The notes: a model not told the origin generated them from the sequence alone. A stretch of DNA of 64,000 bases from Tropicimonas sp. IMCC34043 (GCF_003390845.1 NZ_QMEK01000001.1:1674001-1738000); one strand, 5' to 3'. Counted from the first letter of the stretch, positions 18,465 through 27,793 are shown. Made by a program: numbers and translations.

Positions 18465-19973
18465 ATGAGTTTCTGGATCCTTTCGGGCCTGATGGCGCTG
18501 ATCGCAACGCTCGCCATCGCCGGTGTGATGTTGCGGCCGCGCAGGGATGAGATCGAAGACAGCGCCGAGGAATCCGGTATCCGGATCTATCGTGACCAGT
18601 TGCAGACGGTCGACCGCGATCTTGCCCGCGGCCTGATCACCGACGACGAGGCCGAAAGGCTGCGCACCGAAATCAAGCGCCGTATCCTCGATGCCGACCG
18701 GTTGGGTCATCGCACGGTCGGCCGGGCGCCACGCAGGCTGACCCTCGCCGTCGCTGCAGCGGCGGGGCTTGCGGTGATCTTTGGCAGCTTTCTGATCTAT
18801 GGCCGCATCGGGGCGCCGGGCTATCCCGACCAGCCGATCGCCCTGCGCCTGTCCGAGGCCGAGCAGCTGCGCGCCGAGCGCCCGTCGCAGGCCGAGTTCG
18901 AAGCGCGCATGCCGCCCAATCCCACCCCGGATCTCAGCCCGGATTTCGCCGCGCTGATGGACAAGCTTCGTGCCGCCGTCACCGAAAACCCCGACGAGTT
19001 GCAAGGCTGGGAGCTTCTGGCGCGCAACGAGGCGCGGCTTGGCAACCTGCCCGCCGCCCATGCCGCACAGTCGAAGCTGATCGCGCTGAAAGGCGCCGAC
19101 GCGACCGCCGCCGATTTCTCGACGCTGGCCGCAATGATGGTCGAGGCCGCTGGCGGCAATGTATCGCCCGAGGCCGATGCCGCCCTGACCGAGGCGCTCA
19201 AACGCGACCCCAAGACCCCGGTGGCACGCTATTACGTCGGGCTGATGTATCTGCAGGTCGGCCGCCCCGACCTGACCTTCGGGTTCTGGGAGCCGCTGCT
19301 GCGCGACAGCACGCCGGACGCGCCCTGGGTCCCGATCATCCGCGACCGGCTTGAAGTCATCGCCCAGCTTGCCGGCATCCGTTACAGCCTGCCGCCTGTG
19401 GCAGGCCTTGCAGGACCGAGTGCCGCCGACATGGCCGCGGCACAGAACATGACCCCGGAAGAGCGCCAGGATTTCGTCCGCACCATGGTCGAACAGCTGT
19501 CGACCCGGCTGGACGAAGAGGGCGGCGCGCCCGAGGAATGGGCGCGGCTGATCCAGTCGCAGGGCGTGATGGGCGACACCGACGGCGCGGCGGCAAGCTG
19601 GGCCAAGGCGCAGACGGCCTATCCCGATCCCGCGGTGCAGGCGCCGATCCGCGCCGCAGCCGAACGGGCGGGCGTGGCAACGGTCGGCCCCGATGGCCGC
19701 GGCCCCACCGCCGAGGACATCGACGATGCCGCCAAGATGGCGCCGCAGGACCGCGCCGCAATGATCCAGTCGATGGTCGCGCAACTCAGCGACAGGCTCG
19801 CGACCGAGGGCGGCCCGCCCGAGGACTGGGCCAAGCTGATCCGCGCGCTCGGCGTCATGGGGAACCGCGATCAGGCCGCCAAGATCTGGGCCGAGGCGCA
19901 GGCGATCTTTGTCGCCCCCGCGCAGATCGACGTGATCCGGCCGGCGGCGGTGGCCGCAGGCGTCGCCGAATGA
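18465..19973 (+). CDS. ccmI: Cytochrome c biogenesis protein CcmI
   Basis: 502 residues. An N-terminal membrane helix ([21 protein letters not shown]) is followed by a cytoplasmic leucine-zipper-like loop ([17 protein letters not shown]) and a second helix ([19 protein letters not shown]). The large periplasmic part has TPR-like repeats ([22 protein letters not shown] occurs in two related copies). CcmI chaperones apocytochrome c to the heme ligation complex. The other ccm genes are not adjacent. The stop overlaps the next ATG. Confidence 0.88.
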   Translation: MSFWILSGLMALIATLAIAGVMLRPRRDEIEDSAEESGIRIYRDQLQTVDRDLARGLITDDEAERLRTEIKRRILDADRLGHRTVGRAPRRLTLAVAAAAGLAVIFGSFLIYGRIGAPGYPDQPIALRLSEAEQLRAERPSQAEFEARMPPNPTPDLSPDFAALMDKLRAAVTENPDELQGWELLARNEARLGNLPAAHAAQSKLIALKGADATAADFSTLAAMMVEAAGGNVSPEADAALTEALKRDPKTPVARYYVGLMYLQVGRPDLTFGFWEPLLRDSTPDAPWVPIIRDRLEVIAQLAGIRYSLPPVAGLAGPSAADMAAAQNMTPEERQDFVRTMVEQLSTRLDEEGGAPEEWARLIQSQGVMGDTDGAAASWAKAQTAYPDPAVQAPIRAAAERAGVATVGPDGRGPTAEDIDDAAKMAPQDRAAMIQSMVAQLSDRLATEGGPPEDWAKLIRALGVMGNRDQAAKIWAEAQAIFVAPAQIDVIRPAAVAAGVAE

Positions 19974-20446
19974 TCTGTGAGACGGTCGAGGAATTTGCCG
20001 CCCGGCTACCGTCGATGCGCGCGATCGCCGGGCTCGACCTTGGCACCCAGACCATTGGCGTGGCGCTGTCGGACCGGCTGCACAGCACCGCGACCCCGCT
20101 GCTGACGATCCGGCGCAAGAAGTTCACCGTCGATGCGGCGGCACTGCTCGATCTGCTGAACGCGCGCGAGGCCGGCGCCATCGTGCTTGGCCTGCCGCGC
20201 AACATGGACGGATCGGAAGGCCCGCGCTGCCAATCGACCCGCGCCTTTGCCCGCAACCTCGAACGGCTGACCGACCTGCCGATCACCTACTGGGACGAAC
20301 GCCTGTCGACCGTGGCGGCCGAACGCGCGCTGCTGGAGGCCGATACCTCGCGGCGCAAACGGGCCGAGGTGATCGATCATGTGGCCGCAGGCTTCATCCT
20401 GCAGGGCTTGCTCGACCGGCTGGGCCATCTCGGGCGGACCGGATGA
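19970..20446 (+). CDS. ruvX: YqgF/RuvX pre-16S rRNA nuclease family
   Basis: 158 residues from ATG at 19970, overlapping the ccmI stop (ATGA). The RNase H-like fold shows [15 protein letters not shown] (first acidic residue), [28 protein letters not shown] and the C-terminal [14 protein letters not shown] (last Asp). The family processes the 5' end of 16S rRNA and was earlier named a putative Holliday junction resolvase. The conserved YqgF acidic residues look intact. Confidence 0.92.
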   Translation: MICETVEEFAARLPSMRAIAGLDLGTQTIGVALSDRLHSTATPLLTIRRKKFTVDAAALLDLLNAREAGAIVLGLPRNMDGSEGPRCQSTRAFARNLERLTDLPITYWDERLSTVAAERALLEADTSRRKRAEVIDHVAAGFILQGLLDRLGHLGRTG

Positions 20447-20655
20447 GCGACGAGATCCGACGCATCAACGGGATCGAAAGCCCCTGCCGGCAGCTTTGTT
20501 CGATCGACCCCGAGGCACGGATCTGCGTCGGCTGCTTTCGCACGATGCAGGAGATTGCCACCTGGTCGCGCATGAGCCCCGACGAACGGCGGGACGTGAC
20601 GGCAGATCTTCCGGCACGGGCACCGCTGCTGGAGCGCCGCGACAGCGGGCGCTAG
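20443..20655 (+). CDS. DUF1289 small cysteine protein
   Basis: 70 residues with the DUF1289 pattern [22 protein letters not shown]: four cysteines that may bind a metal or Fe-S cluster. [14 protein letters not shown] follows. Its function is not established. The start overlaps the ruvX stop (ATGA), so ccmI-ruvX-DUF1289 form one unit. It converges on dusA with only 18 bp between the stops. Confidence 0.88.
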   Translation: MSDEIRRINGIESPCRQLCSIDPEARICVGCFRTMQEIATWSRMSPDERRDVTADLPARAPLLERRDSGR

Positions 20656-20673
20656 CGCAATCCCGCCGTCTGG

Positions 20674-21696
20674 CTAGGCCGCCGCTTCGTCCCAGGTGCG
20701 GCGCACCGGGTCCAGGGCGGCCTCCAGCACCTCGACCCCGGCGCCGGGCCGTACCGCGCCTTCGCTGAGGATCCGCCGCCAGGCGCGCGCGCCGGGCCGG
20801 CCGGAAAACAGCCCCAGCATGTGGCGGGTCACATCGTGCAGCCGCCCGCCCGCCGCGAGATGGCGCGCAATATGGGGGCGCATCTCCTCGGCCACCTGCA
20901 GGGCCGTTTTGGGCGCCACGTCGATGCCGAATATCCGCCGGTCGACGTCGAGCAGCACCTCCGCGGGCTGGTTGTAGGCTGCGCGCCCGATCATTACCCC
21001 GTCAAGCCCGGCCGCAAGCTGCTCTTCCGCCTGATCGAGCGTCGCGATGCCACCGTTGATCGAGATATGCAGGTCGGGAAACTCGCGCTTCATCGCCTGG
21101 ACCAGCGGATAATCGAGCGGCGGGATCTCGCGATTGTCCTTGGGCGACAGCCCCTGCAGCCAGGCCTTGCGGGCGTGGATCGTCACCCGGGTCACACCGG
21201 CCGCGCGGATCACCTGAAGGAAGTTCGGAAGCACCTCCTCGGGGATCTGGTCGTCGACACCAATCCGGCACTTGACCGTCACGGGCACACGCGATGCCGC
21301 GATCATCGCCGCCACGCAGTCGCCGACGAGCGCGGGACGCTCCATCAGCACGGCACCGAAACAGCCCGACTGCACCCGGTCCGAGGGGCAGCCGACGTTG
21401 AGATTGACCTCGTCATAGCCCTCGTCCACCGCCATCCGCGCCGCCTGCGCCAGTTCGGCCGGGTCTGACCCGCCAAGCTGCAGCGCCACGGGATGCTCGC
21501 CCGCCCCAAAGGCCAGAAGATGCCGCGCGCCCCCGCGCACCAGCGCCGGCGCGGTCACCATCTCGGTATAAAGCAGCGCCTGGGAGGACATCAGCCGATG
21601 AAACGCCCGGCAATGTCGGTCGGTCCAGTCCATCATGGGCGCAACGGCTAAAACAGGCATATTGAAATTGTTGGATTTTTTATTTTTATCAGCCAT
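20674..21696 (-). CDS. dusA: tRNA-dihydrouridine synthase A with island-derived N-terminus
   Basis: 340 residues. This FMN enzyme reduces U20/U20a in tRNA. Family motifs are VAPMMDWTDRHCR, the catalytic Cys in NLNVGCPSDRVQSGCFGAVLM, VKCRIGVDD, HARKAWLQGLSPKDNR and SINGGI. The first 17 codons (MADKNKKSNNFNMPVLA) are AT-rich and come from the integrated island. Codons 18-26 (VAPMMDWTD) are the left attachment repeat. The catalytic part is intact, so the element appears to restore rather than destroy dusA. ATG at 21696 follows GAGGATTGAGCG. Confidence 0.95.
   Translation of the reverse strand: MADKNKKSNNFNMPVLAVAPMMDWTDRHCRAFHRLMSSQALLYTEMVTAPALVRGGARHLLAFGAGEHPVALQLGGSDPAELAQAARMAVDEGYDEVNLNVGCPSDRVQSGCFGAVLMERPALVGDCVAAMIAASRVPVTVKCRIGVDDQIPEEVLPNFLQVIRAAGVTRVTIHARKAWLQGLSPKDNREIPPLDYPLVQAMKREFPDLHISINGGIATLDQAEEQLAAGLDGVMIGRAAYNQPAEVLLDVDRRIFGIDVAPKTALQVAEEMRPHIARHLAAGGRLHDVTRHMLGLFSGRPGARAWRRILSEGAVRPGAGVEVLEAALDPVRRTWDEAAA
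21619..21645 (+). repeat. attL: 27-bp direct repeat in dusA
   Basis: A 27-bp sequence is repeated in direct orientation at 32034-32060 with a single G/A difference (21628 versus 32043). It corresponds to dusA codons 18-26. Homology stops abruptly on both sides. It matches the behaviour of the known dusA-specific integrases, which recombine in this part of the gene. Confidence 0.85.
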
Positions 21697-21732
21697 TTAT
21701 CGCTCAATCCTCAAGCCCGTTCCTGTCTCATT

Positions 21733-21800
21733 TGTTGTAAATTGCGCCCATTTCGGGTAGGATTTACAATAAATGTTGTAACTTGGGCCAAATGTTGTAA
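21733..21800 (-). promoter_or_regulatory. Left cluster of TGTTGTAA boxes (putative integrase arm sites)
   Basis: TGTTGTAA occurs at 21733, 21774 and 21793, with a partial TTACAA at 21764 in the other orientation. The same word, as TTACAACA, occurs three times at the right end of the island. The third left box ends 4 bp before the integrase ATG, so binding there would also affect integrase expression. Confidence 0.55.
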
Positions 21801-21804
21801 CCCC

Positions 21805-22320
21805 ATGGGTACCATCATCAAGCGAAAGCGCAAAGACGGCACGGCCTCCTGGCTTGCCCAGATCGCCGTTCGGCGGGCTGGAAAAACCGTCTGGCGCGAA
21901 AACCGCACATTCGAGCTGCGCTCGACCGCCGCAGCCTGGATCGAGAAGCGCGAGAAGGACCTCGCCAAGCCCGGCGCCCTTGAAAATCTGCCCATCGGAG
22001 AGACACGCCGCCGCGAAGTGACCCTCGGCGACGCCATCGACAAATATGTCGAAGACAGCGCGAAGGCAATTGGTCGGACCAAGGCGCAGGTGCTGAAAAG
22101 CATCAAGGAGTTCGATATCGCGAACAAGCTGTGTGCCCAGATAGACAGCGCCGACATTGTGAGCTTCGCCAAGGAGAAGCTGAATACCGGTGTCTCGCCG
22201 CAAACCGTGTCGAACTACCTGTCTCATCTCAGCGCAGTCTTGACTGTCGCCGGTCCGGCCTGGAACTATCCGCTAGACGAGCGCGCGATGCGCAATGCGA
22301 TGATTGTCGCGAAGAAGCTA
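21805..22320 (+). pseudogene. Truncated tyrosine-type integrase (dusA-specific), cut by an IS
   Basis: The reading frame from ATG at 21805 gives MGTIIKRKRKDGTASWLAQIAV, the N-terminal arm-binding domain of an Arm-DNA-binding phage-type integrase. A core-binding SAM-like domain follows (SADIVSFAKEKLNTGVSPQTVSNYLSHLSAVL) and the frame stops at codon 172 where the IS begins. The catalytic domain with R...HxxR...Y is absent. Removing the IS and one TA does not restore it: the sequence after 23184 does not encode an integrase domain. The integrase should therefore be inactive. Confidence 0.85.
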
Positions 22321-23184
22321 GGTTCCAGACTCATTGATCGTCAAAGCCAGAACATGACGGTTGCGGCGAGGGCGATGGCGGACAGGAAGACTTTGGGGCA
22401 CCTGTCGTAGCGGGTGGCGATGCGGCGCCAGTCCTTCAGCCTGCCGAACATGATCTCGATCCGGTTGCGCCTTTTGTAACGGCGCTTGTCGTAGCGGATG
22501 GCCTTGCCACGCGACTTCCGGCCCGGGATGCACGGACGTATTCCCTTGTCTTTCAACGCATCCCTGAACCAGTCGGCGTCGTAGCCCCGATCGGCGATCA
22601 GCCAATCGGCGGCGGGCAGGCTGCCCAAGAGCGCCGCCGCGCCGGTATAGTCGCTGACCTGGCCCGCGGTCATGAAGAACCTCAAGGGGCGGCCCTTGGC
22701 GTCCGTGACAGCGTGCAGCTTCGTGTTCAGACCGCCCTTCGTTCGCCCGATCAAGCGCCCGCGCTTGTCGTCGGACCCCCCTTTTTTGCCCGCAGGCTGG
22801 AGGCCGTGCGGTGCGCCTTGAGATACGTCGCGTCGATCATGACCGTCTTTTCTTCGGTGCCTTCGGACGCCAGCCCCATCATGATCCGGGCGAAAACTCC
22901 CATGTCGCCCCACCGCTTCCATCGGTTGTAAAGGGTCTTGGGCGGGCCATACTCCCGGGGAGCATCACACCACCGCAATCCATTGCGATTGATGAATATT
23001 ATTCCACTCAGCACACGCCGGTCATCGACCCGAGGCTTCCCGTGGCTCCTCGGAAAGAACGGCTTCAGCCGCTCCATATGCGCATCGGTCAGCCAGAAAA
23101 GGTTGCTCATCATCACCCCCGTCAGTCCGGGAGCTTGAATCACGCAGGCCGGGCGGCCTCAAGCAGATCAATGGGTCCTGACCC
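22321..23184 (-). mobile_element. IS5-family (IS427-type) insertion sequence, 864 bp
   Basis: The ends form an imperfect inverted repeat (left GGTTCCAGACTCATTGATC; right, reverse complement, GGGTCAGGACCCATTGATC). It is flanked by TA on both sides (22319-22320 and 23185-23186), consistent with a TA target duplication. It carries one transposase in two overlapping frames. It interrupts the island integrase. Confidence 0.85.
22341..23113 (-). CDS. IS5/IS427-type transposase, two frames joined by -1 frameshift
   Basis: Frame A begins MMSNLFWLTDAHMERLKPFF (start 23113) and ends near 22751. Frame B covers the rest to 22341, with GLNTKLHAVTDAKGRPLRF, DWLIADRGYDADWFRDAL and the C-terminal RRYKRRNRIEIMFGRLKDWRRIATRYDRC. 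DDE residues are visible as MIDATYLKAH (frame A), ADRGYD and the Glu of RNRIEIMFGRL (frame B). The frames meet at a slippery A6G6 run near 22776-22787, where a -1 shift gives KKGGSDDKRGR. This programmed shift is typical of the IS427 group, so the transposase may be functional. Confidence 0.85.
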
Positions 23185-23315
23185 TAAAAGCAGCCTTTAG
23201 CTGCGACACTGAAGATCAGTATTTTGGGCTGGAACCGGCAGCTTTCTGCGATGTGCATGAATGTCCGGTCTACGTAGCGGTTGCGTGTTGTGCATGTCGA
23301 GTCGAGAAGCGGCAC

Positions 23316-24251
23316 TCACGCGCCGCCGTCGTGCTTCAGGACCGGGATGCCCAGCTTGCGCGCTTTGTCGGCGAGGTTCTCCTGGATCCCGGTGCCCGGG
23401 AAGACCAACACTCCGATCGGCAGAACGTCCAGCATCGCATCGTTGCGCTTGAACGGGGCCGAGCGGCCGTGCTTCGTCCAGTCGGGCCGGAAGGCGACCT
23501 GCGGCACCTTGCGGTGATCTGCCCAGCGGGAGGCGATGAGTTCCGCGCCCTTTGGTGATCCTCCGTGGAGCAGCACCATGTCCGGGTGCTTGGAATGTAC
23601 CCGGTCGAGACGCGACCAGATCAGACGGTGATCGTTGAAATCCGCCCCGCCGGTCACGGCCACCTTCGGACCTTCGGGCAGAAGCAGTTGCGCCTCGGCC
23701 CGGCGGCGGGCGGCGAGGAAATCCCGGCTGTCGATCATCGCGGCGGTCAGGTTGCGATGGCTGACGCGCGAGCCGGTCCGAGGATGCCAAGGCTTGCCGA
23801 GGTGATGCTCGAAGCCCTCGGCGCCGAGGTCGCGAAAGAGCTCCAGCGCGGTGCGCCGTTCGACCATGCTTTGCCCCTCGGCCACCAGGCGTTCGAGTTC
23901 GAGGGATTTGACCTCGGAGCCATCCTGTTCCCGCTGCAGGCGGCGTTGCGCCTGTTCGTTGTCGTCGAGCTGCCGCTCGGCGCGGGCCAGCGCCCGGTGG
24001 AAGAGGTTGACCGCGCCCCAGAGCAGTTCGTCGAGATCGGGTTCAAGGCGCGTATCACCAAGCGTCGCGACAAGGGCGTCGAGGATATCGGCGACGGCAC
24101 CGGCGATCTGGCTGCCCTCGGGCAAGGGGCGTGGATCGGGTTCATCCTCGTATGGGCGCCAGCCGTAGAGCTGGAGTTCGGTCAGGACATGGGCGGTCGA
24201 AGATGTGCTGTGGTGCGGCTCGTGGGCATCGGTTTCGGGATCGAGGGTCAT
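23316..24251 (-). CDS. DUF2493 (SLOG-superfamily) island protein
   Basis: 311 residues from ATG at 24251 (MTLDPETDAHEPHH). The longer open frame upstream runs through the non-coding structured region. The N-terminal half is acidic and helical with a coiled-coil-like stretch (LERLVAEGQSMVERR). The C-terminal ~115 residues are a DUF2493 domain: KVAVTGGADFNDHRLIWSRL, DMVLLHGGSPKGAELIASRW and LPIGVLVFPGTGIQENLADKA. SLOG domains bind nucleotides or nucleotide-like ligands; this version is frequent on plasmids and integrative elements of alphaproteobacteria. The precise role is unknown. Confidence 0.85.
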   Translation of the reverse strand: MTLDPETDAHEPHHSTSSTAHVLTELQLYGWRPYEDEPDPRPLPEGSQIAGAVADILDALVATLGDTRLEPDLDELLWGAVNLFHRALARAERQLDDNEQAQRRLQREQDGSEVKSLELERLVAEGQSMVERRTALELFRDLGAEGFEHHLGKPWHPRTGSRVSHRNLTAAMIDSRDFLAARRRAEAQLLLPEGPKVAVTGGADFNDHRLIWSRLDRVHSKHPDMVLLHGGSPKGAELIASRWADHRKVPQVAFRPDWTKHGRSAPFKRNDAMLDVLPIGVLVFPGTGIQENLADKARKLGIPVLKHDGGA

Positions 24252-24367
24252 CTGCGGTTTCCATCCTCGGGGGAGCCGCGCGCCACACGCGGCCTTCGTG
24301 GCAGGAACGCGCCCGCGGGCGGGACGGCCGGGCAGCCCGAGCCTTTCGCGAGGGCCTTGATGGCCAA

Positions 24368-24430
24368 GCCCGGCTATTTTGCCTCGCGATGCAAAGCGCC
24401 CCATCGGGCGCGGCGTAAAAATAGCCGGGC
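24368..24430 (-). promoter_or_regulatory. Large imperfect hairpin in the gap upstream of the DUF2493 gene
   Basis: GCCCGGCTATTTT (24368-24380) and AAAATAGCCGGGC (24418-24430) are a perfect 13-bp inverted repeat. Between them a second stem (GCGCCC / GGGCGC, 24396-24411) is nested. It lies in a 327-bp gene-free gap between the primase and DUF2493 genes, about 115 bp before the latter. It could be a leader RNA, a protein-binding cruciform or an element origin feature. The rest of the gap holds nothing else I recognise. Confidence 0.5.
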
Positions 24431-24578
24431 GCGGCCATTGCCGGGCCGTGCCGCTTGTGGGCCCCCTGCCCTCTGAGAAGGCCGTGCGCGCCGGCCCTTC
24501 CGTGGATGGGACCAACACGGGACACTCCTCCGAAAGCAATGCTGCGAGCCTTGCAGCGCCAGCTGGATTGCCGCCCTG

Positions 24579-25616
24579 TCACACCGGCACGAACCGCGCG
24601 GCGTCCTCGGCGTGCAAGTGGAGCCGCAGCCGCGTTTGCAAGGCCGCCAGACCATAGCGCCGAAGATCGTCGTTGAAGTCGCCCAATCGCGGCGTGAGAG
24701 TCAGCGCCTCGATCCCAACCTCGGCTGCGCGCGCCTGCAGTCGATCCCTTGCCGCCGCGCCTGCGGGATCACGGTCACGCAACACGTAGAGCCGCCGCAG
24801 GCCAGCGGCAAACCGGATGGCGGCCAGGTGCCCCGACGACAGCGCCGCGAGTGCGGGCATTTCAGGCAGAGCCGAGCGCACGGAAAGAACCGTCTCGATC
24901 CCCTCGCCCGCGATGAGCACGTCACCGGGCGCGCCGAACCGTACCCCGTTCCCGAGCAAAGCCCCCATTGCGCGCCGCGGTGTGTCGATATCGGCCTTGG
25001 CGCTCCCGTCCGGGCGCAGCCAGGTGCGATGGGTCCCGGTATGGCGGCCTTCGAGATCGGTGATGGCGGCGAGCATGGCCGGAAGCCGTGCAACCGAACC
25101 GCCGCCCTCTGGCCGATAGAAACAGGCGGAATGGAACCGCAGGCTTGGCATTCGGTCAGCCGTTCCGATGCCGCGCCCGCGCAGATAGGTTTCCACTGGA
25201 GTGGCGCGGATCGGAACACCCATCGCGAACAGACGCCGCGCCGCCTCCTGAGATCCGGTAGCAGCTGGTGGCTGGGAACGTGGAGAATGCGGTCGAGGTG
25301 GATCAGGCAAGGGCAGGCTCAAGAAGCGCCGTGCCTCGTCAGCAACGTCCTTGAAGTCGACCAAGCCGCGGGTTTCGCGGATGACATCGAGCAAGTCGCC
25401 ATGCTGTCCCGTGGCCGCATCGGTCCATTTTCCAGCGGCACGGTTGCCGGATGACGGCCCGGACAGTCGGACGAACATGGATCGGCCCGGATTGTTCTGA
25501 ACATTGCCGACCAGCCAGTAGTGACCTTGCTTCCGGCCGCTCGGCAAATAGTAGCGGCACACGGCTTCGGCATTCTCGGCAAGCAGGTGCGAAAGCTCGG
25601 TGGCGGGGCTCGTCAT
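24579..25616 (-). CDS. Toprim-domain primase-like protein
   Basis: 345 residues from ATG at 25616 (MTSPATELSHLLAENAE). The N-terminal part resembles the zinc-less primase leader of plasmid and phage DnaG-like proteins (VCRYYLPSGRKQGHYWLVG, GKWTDAATGQHGDLLDVI). The middle carries PVETYLRGRGI, and the C-terminal Toprim domain shows VLIAGEGIETVLSV (Glu) and YVLRDRDPAGAAARDRL (DxD). It probably primes or aids element replication. It follows the ParB-like gene after a strong hairpin. Confidence 0.85.
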   Translation of the reverse strand: MTSPATELSHLLAENAEAVCRYYLPSGRKQGHYWLVGNVQNNPGRSMFVRLSGPSSGNRAAGKWTDAATGQHGDLLDVIRETRGLVDFKDVADEARRFLSLPLPDPPRPHSPRSQPPAATGSQEAARRLFAMGVPIRATPVETYLRGRGIGTADRMPSLRFHSACFYRPEGGGSVARLPAMLAAITDLEGRHTGTHRTWLRPDGSAKADIDTPRRAMGALLGNGVRFGAPGDVLIAGEGIETVLSVRSALPEMPALAALSSGHLAAIRFAAGLRRLYVLRDRDPAGAAARDRLQARAAEVGIEALTLTPRLGDFNDDLRRYGLAALQTRLRLHLHAEDAARFVPV

Positions 25617-25639
25617 GGCAGTCTCCAACAGGTTTGGAC

Positions 25640-25680
25640 AAAATCAGGGGCCCGCCATGACTGACGGGCCCCTGACTTTG
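25640..25680 (-). terminator. Terminator or attenuator between the ParB-like and primase genes
   Basis: A perfect 11-bp stem (TCAGGGGCCCG / CGGGCCCCTGA, 25644-25654 and 25665-25675) with a 10-nt loop. On the minus strand it is followed by TTTTG. It lies 38 bp after the ParB-like stop and 28 bp before the primase start, so it may set the expression ratio of the two genes. Confidence 0.7.
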
Positions 25681-25713
25681 GACCTTGGGGAAAGATCCCA
25701 TGCTGCTCGAAGG

Positions 25714-27732
25714 TCACTCGGCGGCAGTCCGGGCGAAGGCGTCACCGGCGACGGGATCATCTTCCCCCGTGGGGTCGGAATCTCCGATAGCCGGTTCGCC
25801 GCCGTCTTCCGCCGATTGCGCTTCGCCGGTGTCGGCGTCGTCGATCAATTCGATCTCAGGCGCGTCCTCTTCCGGCAGGGGCGGCGTGCGCAGTGGGTCG
25901 GGTAGCCAGCCGGTGCCGACGAGCAAGTCCTCTGCAGCGGTCACCATCTCGGCCTTCTTCAGCCCCGCGATCCGATCAGCGGCGTCCTCACCCTTCGCCT
26001 CGCGCACGGCTTCGAGGATGCGCGCCTTGGTCACGCGGCCGAGGTAGCTGTCACCCGTCGCCGTCCAGCCCGCCTTGGCCATGTCGAGCCGAACGATCCC
26101 GGCCAGCACATCCGCACGCGCGATGGCGCGCGGACGGCGCTGATAGGGGTCGTGGACGGCATTGACACTCATCGCCACGCAATGGGCGAAGAGCGCCTCG
26201 CGGCTGCAGCTGTCGAACTCGGTCAGCGCATCCCAGAGGTCTTCTGGCGCTTTCGGCAGGTTCCGTGCCCAGGTCTCGTGACGCTGGTCGATGGCCTGCG
26301 CATAGGCCGTGTCGCCGAGGCCCGGCACCTGCGATCCGAACCCCGCGTTACGCGGTTCGATCTCGACGCAGCTGTCGACGGCGTAGCGATAGAAGAGCCG
26401 CATGACCATCGCGTGCAGGGCCGCGAGGAAGGCGACCTGCGGGTCCTGGGCCAGCGCATTGCGCAGCGCCAGGGTGCGATGGGCCGTCAGTTCCATGACG
26501 AGGCGGTCGGAAAGCGGCTTGAGGCCGTCATCCTCTTCCTCCTCGTCCGAGGCCGACGCAACGGTGTTGTCGGAGTCCTCGACCGGCGCCGCTTCCCGTG
26601 CGACCTCGCCGGTGTCCTCCACCTCCTCGACCGGCTCGTCTTCGGGCCGCACATAGCCGCGTTCGACCCGCAGCCGCCCGGAGCTGTCGATGCTGACGAA
26701 GGCTCCTGCCAGCGCGAGGTCTTCCGCCTCGAACCGGATCGGACGTGCCTCGTCGGCCTCGAGCGCGTCGTATTCGGTCTTCAGCGCCTGGTAGCTGGCG
26801 GCTTCCTCGTCGCTCATCGGCACCGCCTCGCCATGGACCCGGCGCATCCCGAAGGTGTGGCCGTAGGGGAACTCGGTATCGACCTCGACCCATTTCCAGC
26901 CCTCGGCGTGCACCGTCTCCGCCTCCTCGGACAGTTTCTCGCGCACCATGACGTCGAGCAGGGCCGCATCCTGCAGCCAGCCGCCATCGTCCTGCTGGAA
27001 CAGGTCGCGCAGTATCTCGCCCCCGGCCTCGACATAGTTATCGAGTCCGACAAACCGCGCCCGCTTGTCCGTGGCCCGCACCGCACCCTCGGTCAGCATG
27101 CGGCGGATTTCACAGGGCTGCCGCGAATAGTGGCGCTGCACCGCCTCCCAAACCTGCTCCTGCCGCGCGTGATCGGGGTTGACCGTGAAGGCCATGAGTT
27201 GGTCTAGCGTCATCGCCTCCTCGGCATAGGCGTCGAGCAGCGACGGCGCGACGGCGGCGAGCTTCAGCCGCTGTTTGACCACGCTGGCCGAGACGAAGAA
27301 CGCCGCGGCGATCTCCTCCTCGGTCCGGCCCTTCTCGCGCATCGCCTGGAAGGCGCGGAATTGGTCGAGCGGATGCAGCGGCGCGCGCTGGACGTTCTCG
27401 GCAAGGCTGTCCTCCTCGGCGAGCCCATCGGTGCGCACGATGCAGGGCACGAGCGCGGTCTTGTTCATGCGCGTCTGCTTCACGAGCAGTTCCAGCGCCC
27501 GGAACCGCCGCCCGCCGGCGGGGATCGTGTACATGCCGGTCTCGGCGCCATTGTCATCCAGCACGGGCCGCACGGTGATGGAACTGAGCAGCGTCCGCCG
27601 CGCGATGTCCTCGGCCAGTTCCTCGATCGACACGTCGGCCTTGACGTGGCGCACGTTCGACTGGCTGAGCATCAGCTTGTTGAAGGGGAGGTCGCGCGAG
27701 GCGCTGAGAGTGATCTTCTGTTGCTTGGTCAT
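25714..27732 (-). CDS. ParB/Srx-like DNA-binding protein of the island
   Basis: 672 residues. The N-terminal ParB-like nuclease/CTPase fold shows LPFNKLMLSQSNVRH, the loop IPAGGRRFRALELLVKQ and VPCIVRTDGLAEEDSLAENVQR (the ENxxR-type box). A helix-turn-helix follows (EEEIAAAFFVSASVVKQRLKLA). A long C-terminal extension with an acidic low-complexity linker (SDEEEEDDG) and a helical domain makes it much larger than chromosomal ParB. Similar large proteins are common on plasmids and integrative elements in this group. There is no ParA partner in the island, so it may act in gene control rather than partition. Confidence 0.88.
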   Translation of the reverse strand: MTKQQKITLSASRDLPFNKLMLSQSNVRHVKADVSIEELAEDIARRTLLSSITVRPVLDDNGAETGMYTIPAGGRRFRALELLVKQTRMNKTALVPCIVRTDGLAEEDSLAENVQRAPLHPLDQFRAFQAMREKGRTEEEIAAAFFVSASVVKQRLKLAAVAPSLLDAYAEEAMTLDQLMAFTVNPDHARQEQVWEAVQRHYSRQPCEIRRMLTEGAVRATDKRARFVGLDNYVEAGGEILRDLFQQDDGGWLQDAALLDVMVREKLSEEAETVHAEGWKWVEVDTEFPYGHTFGMRRVHGEAVPMSDEEAASYQALKTEYDALEADEARPIRFEAEDLALAGAFVSIDSSGRLRVERGYVRPEDEPVEEVEDTGEVAREAAPVEDSDNTVASASDEEEEDDGLKPLSDRLVMELTAHRTLALRNALAQDPQVAFLAALHAMVMRLFYRYAVDSCVEIEPRNAGFGSQVPGLGDTAYAQAIDQRHETWARNLPKAPEDLWDALTEFDSCSREALFAHCVAMSVNAVHDPYQRRPRAIARADVLAGIVRLDMAKAGWTATGDSYLGRVTKARILEAVREAKGEDAADRIAGLKKAEMVTAAEDLLVGTGWLPDPLRTPPLPEEDAPEIELIDDADTGEAQSAEDGGEPAIGDSDPTGEDDPVAGDAFARTAAE

Positions 27733-27793
27733 CGGGATATCTCCGCGACAGGCCAGCCGGGAGCCTCTCTCCCGACCTCCAAACCCGTCACGG
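27733..27793 (-). promoter_or_regulatory. Structured leader RNA of the ParB-like gene
   Basis: On the minus strand CCGTGACGGG (27793-27784) can pair with CCTGTCGCGG (27752-27743). Enclosed is a hairpin GGGAG / CTCCC with a 5-nt loop AGAGG (27773-27759). The outer stem ends 10 nt before the start codon and includes part of the ribosome-binding region (GCGGAG). The same arrangement with compensatory changes precedes the DUF932 gene. Confidence 0.6.
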
